NCBI GenBank assembly: GCA_033063855.1
Contig: CP093829.1
Location: forward strand, 10,243 to 74,242
Length of the DNA: 64,000 nucleotides
Direction: 5' to 3'
Source: Smittia aterrima
Taxonomy: Eukaryota; Arthropoda; Insecta; Diptera; Chironomidae
This document shows positions 55,714 through 64,000 of the stretch, piece by piece; within the stretch, counting starts at the first letter, position 1, and the number at the start of each line of letters is the position of its first letter. The notes under the pieces were generated by a model. The model was not told the origin of the DNA. It saw nothing but the letters and a program-made list of their open reading frames with translations, and made no database searches. A program made the position numbers and the translations under genes.

Positions 55714-58700
55714 TGTCAACCACTTCCGCAATTAATTGCGTTGCTGCTGCTTAAGAAATGTGACCTTACATTTAACACGTGACGTCTGAATGAAATCACT
55801 TTTAAAATCAAGAAAGTCTTTTACAGTTTAATGAAAACAGGACGAATTTGTAAAGAAAGCGACCAAAATATAAAGTGTAATTATTTGCTTTGAATTCTTT
55901 GTAAAACGTGAAGAAAAAAAAATCTTTTATGTACGCAAATATTTTCTACAAATTTTAATTCCTCCTGGAATAACTTCGAAGGGAAATACTTACTCACACC
56001 ATATCATTTAGCAAACATTGCAATTTTAATGTATTCTTTTGACTAATAATTAAGTGCACTGAAAATCATGAAAACTATCAAAATAACTTCAATTTCGTTA
56101 TGTTGTCGATATTGAAATTTAATAAAAGTCCGGAGTAGACTACGAATAAATAAATTACACAAAAACCCAATTGCTGAATTATTAATTTTTTCTGCAAGGC
56201 AGAAAAATCAAACAATCTTATTAATGAACGAAAAATTACATGAAATACTTGAAGAAATTCACCGTGATGCAAATATTATTGTTTTGCATCAAAAACTAAA
56301 AAAAAAAATTTATTATTTCTTTTTAAAGTTAAGCAATTTGATAAATTGTTCATCATTTTCTGCTTTGTTTACTTCGTAAAATTCAAGAGATTACAATAGC
56401 GCGGGTTGGACAGAAGAGAAGTTTTCACTTTCATCGGTAATCGAGCAATTTATTATAAAAGAAAAGAAGCGTCATAAGCATAACCGAAAAATATCTTCAC
56501 TTCTTTCACATTTCGCTGATCCATTGGTGTTGCCGTGAACTGAAAAGTTGACCTTCATATTTATTTAAATATCAAAAAGATTCGTTTATTTTAAATGCAG
56601 CCAAACGATGTATTACTTGTTTTAATTATGAAAACGTTATTTTAAATTCAATCAATTGGTCAATTGTCTTGGTTTCGATTAAATAAACCAAATTGCCTCT
56701 CAAAATGCCTCTCTGATCTCCAATGCAAAGTTTTCAATATTTTTTTATAAAGAAATAAAAAAAAAACCCTGAGAGAGTAATCAGTGATTGAAGTGTCTGT
56801 TCTCTTGAGCAACGGTGTTTTCTGAAATATCAACAAGCTTAATGCATTCAGATTTGCATGAAACAAAAAATTGCTTTCGCTTTCAAATGTTAGTTTGAAT
56901 GTTTTGACATTTTCATCAAAGTTCAAGTAAAAAGTTTTACATAGTTTTCGACACACAATTGTAATAAAATAAAGTTGGGCGTTGTAGACTTGTTTTGCCA
57001 AGAAGAAAACCAAACAAAGGAAAAATTATGTCATTACCTCACGACTCTCTCTTTCATTCGCACTTATGAGTCAGAGCCGAGAAGTGAGTGAGCTTTGTGA
57101 TACGGTTAATATTTTCACTATCTCAGTTCTGAAAGACGATGAAGCTTGCAGGCGAGTGCTTTTTTCAGCTGGAAAGAGTTTTAATTACAAAATGTTATTT
57201 CTCAATTACCAACACGGATTGGTTTGATTTGTCGCCGTTGAACGGAATCTCGAATTTATTTACTTTGGCTGGTATCGTTTGGTTGTGAAATGCATTTTAT
57301 TCGACTCGAAATCGAGGTGCTTTTCAGTTCATGTTGGTGGTAGTCAATAGTAGTATGATTTTTGGGATAAAAATATTGCAAAAGCTTCGTTGAGAATCGC
57401 CACTTAAGCTGAAGAATTGATCTCTTGAAAAAAAGAAATGATTGGAGGGGCTGTATATTTGAACAATTCGACTACAACTGTATTCCCCACTCTCTGATTA
57501 AACATGCAGTTTTATGTTTGAAGTGAAAGGAGATGGAGTTTACGGCTCTTTTCTCTGTCTACCCAACACAAGAGCTTGCTAAATAAAGACTTGGCGGGAA
57601 CAGACAGTGAAGCAGAAAGAGTTAAGAGAGGCAAATTTATTTCAGACGTTGTCTCAACACGATCAGAGAAACGGAAAAGTTTAGTTTAGCTTTTAATTTT
57701 TGTGTCATATTAGGTTTTTGTTTCTTCGGCTGTTAAGTTCAGTGAGCGCATGACTGCCGCTTCTAAAGATTCGAGTTGCCATTTATAGTTGCAGTCAAGT
57801 TTAAAATTAATTGTTGCAGATTAACTTTTTATTTCGAAAGATATCTTTGATTATAAGTGATCACTTTTTTAAATATTTATTTGGTGCATTGAAACTTATT
57901 TTCGTTGAATAAGAAAAAAAGTGAAAGTGCTTTATAATCGATAAAATTTAAATACTCCCGTGAGACTCTTTTGTAAAATATACCGTCGAGGCAAATAATA
58001 GACTGAAGTTTCAGTAGGTAATAAGAAATATAAGACTCGACGATGCATCGGCTGCGACTTATGTAAGTACATGCTTACCAACTTTTCTGATAGTTCTGGT
58101 TTTTTTTTCGTTATGAAATCGAAAGCTAATTCTAACGCAATTTCATTACTAGGCGTCAACTCGTTTCTCTCTTTCATTGTATCCGCAATTGTTTTTTTTA
58201 CCGGTGTGAACCAGATGCAATAAAGCATTGATTAAAATTTCTCCTTATGTGGAAAGTGGAATTTATTTAAACGTTTCCAAGGAGTGTGACTTTCGATTAC
58301 AAAACACTATAAACCTTCAAAGATCTTTGAATATAGATTCTGTCAGTGTTAATGATTTTTAACTATTATTTGCATCCAAACAGCATGAAATGTTTTGCAA
58401 GCGGAACGTTTTCTTCGATTTAACTCGTGCGTTTGTACAAAATGAAACCGCGTTCAAGGTGAATGAATTGCCGAGTAAGAAAATTCATTTACTAAGAGCA
58501 AAATAAGACGAAATGAACAAAATAAAGTAGAAATTTGATTGTTCCAAATAGCAATTATATATAGCGATTTCATTGCTTTCCAATTTCCGTTGGCCATAAC
58601 CTTAGCTTTTCAACTTTAATTTCACATTTTGTGTGTTTTGATGAAGCATCTCAACCTTTTCGCCTTCGTGTTATATAATTTATGTCTTCAGTGCACGCAT

Positions 58701-59663
58701 AACTCGAAAAAATTCAACTCAAACGGGTTTTTTCCGCACACGGAACTGAAACTGTCTCAACAACCTTGCAAAAATCGAAAGGGGCAAAATGGAAGCGAGA
58801 ACCAGGAAAGGAGCGAAAGGTCTTATAATGAGATTTGTTAAACCCAAACATTTTTGAAAGAAATTCATTTTCAAGGCGATTTCAATATAACTAAAGGTCA
58901 TCAAACCTGATCAAAATGCAAAAACTGTTATTTATTTCTTTTTTCTCTCTGTTCGTAATTACTCATGTTACGTACGAAAACTTTAGTATTTATTTCTATG
59001 CACGTATAAACAACTTAAAAATTGATTTCAAATAATCTTTGGTTTTTTTTCTTCATTTTTTCTAACTTCTATAATGATTTTCAATAACTACCTAAATGTT
59101 TTACCAAACTAAGAAAAACATTCTCATTTCACTTTCATCTTGAGTCGTGTTTGCGTTTCATTATTTACAAACCTTTTCAGTTGTTTCATGCCAAAAACTT
59201 CACTTTTTAAAAGACCCGACACTTCTTTACAATATACGATTTCGTTTTATTTTGTCGGAGCCAAAATGTTTCGAGTGGTTTAAATGGAAAGTGAAAATTT
59301 TCACATTTTAAACTTTGCTTTAAAACCAAGAGATCAAAACAAAAAAAAATCCATGTTCATCAATTTAGATGATAGTATTTTATTGAAGCAATTAAAGTAC
59401 AATATCTGATATTGAATATCATGAATTTGGATTAGTTATAAATGTAAATCTGATGAAACAAAAATGAACAACTGTTTTTTATGTAACATCGGTTGTTGCC
59501 AGCTCCGCTAAATCTTCGTTTCTATGTTATTGAAACGAAAGAATGTCAAGAGTAAGATTTGAATATTTTTTACGATTGACTAAAAAAACCAGTTTTATTT
59601 AACGTACAATCTAAAGGTGAATTTTTGGAATCCTTTTTATTTGATCGACAATTTATTTTACAG
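55714..59663. other. 3.9-kb stretch without a confirmed gene
   Basis: A minus frame at 58228-57932 contains 'MKERNELTPSNEIALELAFD' and 'KKPELSEKL', followed by a good donor (gtaagc); it could be a real exon of an unknown gene, but I found no partner exon. A 117-codon minus frame at 57013-56660 is Phe/Leu/Lys-rich and looks like chance. The first coding exon of the gene at 59664, expected to end in codon phase 2, should be in this stretch but was not found. Confidence 0.45.
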
Positions 59664-62597
59664 AATATTGGTTGTCTTCTGCTTATCAACATCTCTCGCA
59701 TCTGACTTGGACAAAATTGAAACTATTAAGAAGTCTACACATTCAACCACAACTTCTACATCAGCAAAGGTAAACTTCGGAATCTCAATTTATTCTCATT
59801 ATGCGACACACCTTAGTCATTTCTCCCCATTTGATACAAGTTCTCTATGAATTTTAATTGAATTGCTAAATTACGCGTTCATTGGCAATATTCTGAGAAA
59901 AGCAAGACGTTTAAATATTTCATGAGGCGAAAAAAAATACAATTAGACAGACTGTTTTTTTAAAAATATAATTCTTTCGAAAAATGAAAGCTTAGATATA
60001 TTTTGTATAAAAAGATTTTGTAATCTTCAACTTAATTTTATTCAAAAATTTATTTATTGCTATTTTTTGTTTTTTTTTCATCGTTTTTCAAATTTAGTTG
60101 TCATCATCAGGCGATGTAAATAGTGAAGGTATTTCTTTTCATGTTTTATGCTGCAGTTTTAATGTGAAAGTCGATTTCCTTTATATTTCTCTCTAGAGTA
60201 TCCGTTCGAAACATCGCATAAGATTCAGCAGAGCGAAGAATTCCAAACATCACATAGAATTTCCGACGAAGCTTTAAAGCAACACCGCGATGATCTTCAT
60301 CAGTCGATGCGCTCGAAAGAAAAGCCAGAATTGAACGAGCAACTTGGAGAACTGATTGCAGCTGACATTAAGAATAACATAGAAGCTAAAAGACTAAGCG
60401 AATACGAGCATTATATTGTGGAACCTTTAACAACGACTGAGAAGCCTGTTTTGACCACAGAAACTGTTGCTCGAAGCATTAACGAAGGTCTTATCGATGA
60501 TTTATCTATTCTTGAAGAAGCAGGCAGTGAAAACAAACAAGCGTCTCGCATTCAAATTAAGAAAGGTCCCAATGGACAGGATTATGAATACGAATACGTA
60601 TATTATTACTATGACGACGATGAAAGTAAAACTGAAGGAGATGACGATGTTATAATTGGAAGTCGCAAAGGATCATCGACGACATCAACGACTCAAGCAC
60701 CATCATCAGGTGGAAAGAGTCGCTATTCGAGTATTGAACGTAGCTCATCAACAAGCGCTCCAGAGAAAAATGAAATTCAATCACGTGGGAAAGCACGTTC
60801 TCAAGCTTTACCGGCTCCAGTAGTTGAAGAAGTTGTAAGTTTCTATCACGTTTAATAAAGTTTTAATTAATGACAGCTTCAAAATTCGCAGGTTGAAGAA
60901 CGTCTTCCCCAAGTCACTCGCTTCCCTCAACGTGCTAAATCAGCTAATCCCTCAGAAAATGCTAGTGAGACAAGTGGTAAAAAGCAGCACGTGAAACGTC
61001 CAAGTCTTGAATTAGTTGATAGGTAAAAATCATAACTAAAACGACGAATATGGATAATTTATCGAAGTTTCTCACTCTCTTTCAGTCACAGCTTTGTCAC
61101 TGACGAAAAAGATAAAAACTCTAAAGGACCGAGAATTATTGAGACAGAGTTATCAAAGTCAGAGCTTCTTGAATCTGTTTCAAAGTCCTCAATTGAATAT
61201 GCATCAAGCACGACTGAAGCAACCGAGGATGACGAAGAAGATACAACACCGTTGATGGAAAAATTCGCGATCGATTTATATGCTATTCTTGCGAATGAAA
61301 ATGCTAAAGAAGATGACAAAAAGTCCCAAATTGATATAGACGAAACAACAATTGCTTATGACGATGATATAACAACTATTGAAGGAGAAGAAGTTACAAA
61401 TATTCCCAGCAGTACAACTACGACAACTGAAGCACCTACAACGACTTCAACGACAACGACAGAAGCACTTACAACAACTACTGAATTGCCTAAGGGAGGA
61501 CGCGGAGGTTTAACGGCTGGTCGCAATCGTTTCAAGTTCCATCCCAAGGGATCTGTTTCATCAACTGAAGCACCAACTGAAGCTCCAACAGAATCGACAA
61601 AGCCTAAAAACAGATTCAGTCGACCTTCGTCGTCATTTTCATCTCGTAATTCGGCTAAAACGACAAATGCCCCAGAGGAAGTAAAAGAAGAAGTCACGAA
61701 GAGCGAAGCTCCAACACAATCATCGAAAATTGGTGGAAAGTCGAGAAATCGCTTTAGCTTACGAAATCAATCAACACAGATCACAACGGAGAAATCAGTT
61801 GATACTGAAGTTGAAAGCACAACAGCTTCACGATTAGTTAAACCTCGACCTCAGTTCAGTCTTCGTAATCGAAGCCGTAATGGACAAACCGCTTCAACAA
61901 CAGAGTCTAGTGATGTTCCCGAAGAAAGCGATAAAGAAGAAAAACCAGTCGAGAAGGTCGCGTCGTTAGTTCCAAAACCTACTTCGCGTTTGAACCTGAA
62001 CCGTCCAACAAGCCGTCTGTTACCAGGTCAAAAGCCTCGTGCATCTCACTTGAACCCTCGCCGTAACATCACAGCTGATGAGAATGGTGATAGTTATAAA
62101 TCAGCGAATGAAAACGAAAGTGAGTTCGACACAACAACACCAAACAACTTGAATAAATTAAAGAGCCGACCACGCATTCAAATAAATGCTGACTCAAAAT
62201 CAACTAAGAAAACTACAAGTCCAGCAGCAATAAATAGAAAAGTCAACCCATTAATCTCTAAACGAAAGTTTGGTGTTACATCAACCACTGGTAAGAGAAC
62301 TTGAGCTGCTTGAAATTTGATATAAATAATTTGAATATTTTTTAGAAATATCTGTTGGAGATGAAAAAGCAGCGGAAATTGAAAGTGATAGTAGCCCTAC
62401 AAAAGAAGGTGCGAACGATAGTGAAGCAGAAGTCAAAGAAGATGAAACGACGCAGGCAGCCGAGGCAATATCGGAACAACCAAGAGGATTAGGTAACGTA
62501 AATGTTAATTTTGTAAATTTCACACTAACTTTCTCATCTTTTAGGTTTATTAAATCGAAGAAAAATAGTCAACAGACGACCGGGAACGATAAACTGA
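59664..62597 (+). CDS. Secreted Thr/Ser-rich matrix-like protein (5' exon not found)
   Basis: Exons: 59664-59769, 60098-60128, 60197-60834, 60892-61022, 61086-62290, 62346-62492 and 62545-62597, about 770 aa after the missing start. The first listed exon begins 'ILVVFCLSTSLASDLDK', the core of a signal peptide, and needs two bases and a start from an upstream exon. Features include a Tyr/Asp block ('DYEYEYVYYYYDDDE'), Thr/Ser/Glu stretches likely to be O-glycosylated, and recurring basic motifs such as NRFKFHPKG, NRFSRPSS, NRFSLRNQS and PQFSLRNRS. It ends 'RRKIVNRRPGTIN'. No Cys-rich or chitin-binding domain was seen. This resembles insect cuticle or extracellular-matrix proteins of low complexity; the role is inferred only. 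AATAAA follows at 62622. Confidence 0.78.
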
Positions 62598-62934
62598 GCA
62601 ACACTTTGTCATAGTTAGATGAATAAATTTTTTTTTGTTGAGATATTCCACTTCAAGTTCTAATTAGAATTTCGCAATTGCTACTTTCAAACTCAAAACT
62701 CAACGAATTTTTCGTTCAGAAGCTTCGTTTTTACTTTATTTATTGTAAACTCAAATACATTTTCATATTCTCTATCTTGAGCAATTTATACACTTGAAAC
62801 AATGAGTAAAGAAAAGAAAAAAAACGAGTTTTTTTTGAAACGACTGATAACTTATCAGTGATGAGAAGGCCATTTAAGTTGATTGATTACCCAAAAATAT
62901 TGATTTCAGATGAATTCCACACCCAAGAGCTTAG
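62598..62934. other. Short convergent intergenic stretch
   Basis: This holds the 3' flanks of the matrix-like gene (AATAAA at 62622-62627) and of ADGF on the other strand. Nothing else is seen. Confidence 0.6.
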
Positions 62935-64000
62935 CTATCCTAAGGTTTCAACGAGAATAGCAGATTTTTGATCCCTTAAGTGGTCTTTAATGAAATCGTT
63001 CCACTTTTTTAACCACAGTATTTTTGCTGCTGCTTTCTGCTGCTCATTAAGCGTGCTGAAGTCGAATGAATTCAAAATCAACTTCTTAATTGTTCTCAAG
63101 TCTTGTTTTGCTGATGCAATGCCAAGGAAAGCAAGGTAAAAATCGTGTGATAATGGTGTGGCAGACCAAAAACTAGTTGATAGGAAATAAAAAATCAACT
63201 ATTTAAATAGTTAATATAAATATATCAGAAATACCTTGGATCGTCACTGAAAAAGAAATTTTTATTAATCATTGCCTTCAGCATGAAATGAATTACAAAC
63301 CTTGAAATCACAACAGGATAATCATCTGCAAAATATATTGCACATGGATGATTTCTCATGTCATCAATTAACTTTAGAACTTGATTGGAAATAGGATTCA
63401 CTTCAATTCCAATCTTTTTCTCCTTGACTATTCTCAAAAGATTTGGATACTTTGCTAAAGAGAATCCGTGCCCAATTCGTTTCGTTCCTAACAGGATTGC
63501 GTCAAAAAGATTCTCGTCTGAACTGGTTCCCATCCAATTGGTTTCACCAGCATGGAAAAAGAAATTTATATCATCCGGGAACTTCAGAAGTTTCTCTGCG
63601 TACTCAATCAATGGTCTTCCTTTAGAAGAAAATAAATTAAATATAAGCAGTGAAAGTTTTAAATTAAATACCTCGATCTTCTTGTCCCACTAAGTCAAAA
63701 CCTGCAATGAACTCAGGAAAATTCATTTGAAGCTTCAACATAATTGGAAGGTAAGTGCTGAATGTTTCATCGTTCACATCTCTCATTGGTGCATAAATAA
63801 ACCTCGAACCAACAAAATCAGGATGTTTTATTTTGAATTCCTTTAGGATGTCAATATACATCTGGCAGGTCTCAATAGGACCGTAAGTTGAACCATCCAA
63901 GTCGTATGTCTAAACAAAATAAAAGAGATTTTGAACATAACATCACATCAACAGAATTGATTGATTGATTAACCTCAGGCAAAACTCCTCTGAACTCAAA
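62935..64000 (-). CDS. Adgf: Adenosine deaminase-related growth factor (ADGF/ADA2), 3' part
   Basis: ADGF/ADA2 enzymes are secreted and deaminate adenosine to inosine; in insects they control extracellular adenosine. Visible exons: 64000-63974 (cut by the window), 63909-63672, 63619-63301, 63246-63235 and 63172-62935, giving 277 codons in frame to the stop. Motifs: 'AGFDLVGQEDRG', the catalytic 'FFFHAGETNW' (His and Glu), 'RIGHGF', 'IEVNPISNQVL' and 'SSDDP' with the metal-binding Asp, then 'FWSATPLSHDFYLAFLG'. The 12-nt exon is needed to join 'VIS' to 'DDPSFW' correctly. The signal peptide and N-terminal PRB dimerisation part are beyond the right edge. Confidence 0.93.

Noticed and set aside
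56660..57013. 117-codon minus frame
   Set aside because: Phe/Leu/Lys composition typical of AT-rich noncoding DNA, no motif and no neighbouring exon.
61356..61697. 113-codon minus frame rich in Val and Ser
   Set aside because: It is the complement of the Thr-rich repeats of the matrix-like gene.

Overview
This window looks like nuclear DNA from an insect. The genes are AT-rich and split by short introns (about 50-80 bp) with GT..AG borders, and the gene set is animal: Gαo, Abl, RanBPM, a SoxC factor, a mitochondrial CYP12-type P450, CCN and ADGF. Protein similarity, compact introns and the P450 class suggest a nematoceran dipteran, perhaps a chironomid midge. That placement is inference. All splice models below were built by hand from splice signals and reading-frame continuity.

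Region 1 (1-8.3 kb) is a graveyard of broken gene pieces in mixed orientation: importin-11 (+), Hsp90 (-, several pieces), a PHF12-like PHD finger (-), SGF29 (+), Pabp2 (-), clueless (+) and a B52/SRSF-type RRM (+). They carry in-frame stops, frameshifts and deletions. Pabp2 and B52 keep introns, so they arose by DNA-level copying rather than retroposition. Part of the block (1.26-4.65 kb) is a rearranged tandem duplication. A 74-bp tandem repeat sits at 7.25-7.46 kb.

Region 2 (11.1-27.1 kb) holds well-formed minus-strand genes: SoxC (418 aa), Gαo (354 aa, 8 exons over 5.8 kb) and RanBPM (559 aa, 9 exons). A complete CYP12-type P450 (527 aa, 10 exons) lies on the plus strand inside a Gαo intron. 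An intron-containing tRNA-Arg(UCU) and a truncated copy lie in the next Gαo intron.

Region 3 (27.7-37.6 kb) is Abl (1357 aa, 8 coding exons), divergent from RanBPM across about 0.6 kb that contains a near-perfect hairpin. The 5.3-kb first Abl intron carries a 1.29-kb element with 194-bp, almost identical terminal inverted repeats and a TA target site.

Region 4 (38.6-48.9 kb) encodes mainly secreted or membrane proteins: a signal-peptide protein with nine 38-residue repeats, a Cys-form SELENOF, two paralogous small secreted orphans, and a sushi/MAM/somatomedin-B-like single-pass membrane protein. Two further hairpins lie here.

Region 5 (52.7-64 kb) has a CCN family protein without an IGFBP domain, a secreted Thr/Ser-rich matrix-like protein, and the 3' part of an ADGF/ADA2 adenosine deaminase that runs off the right edge. 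The stretches at 8.3-11.1, 13.7-17.6, 48.9-52.7 and 55.7-59.6 kb have no gene I can support.
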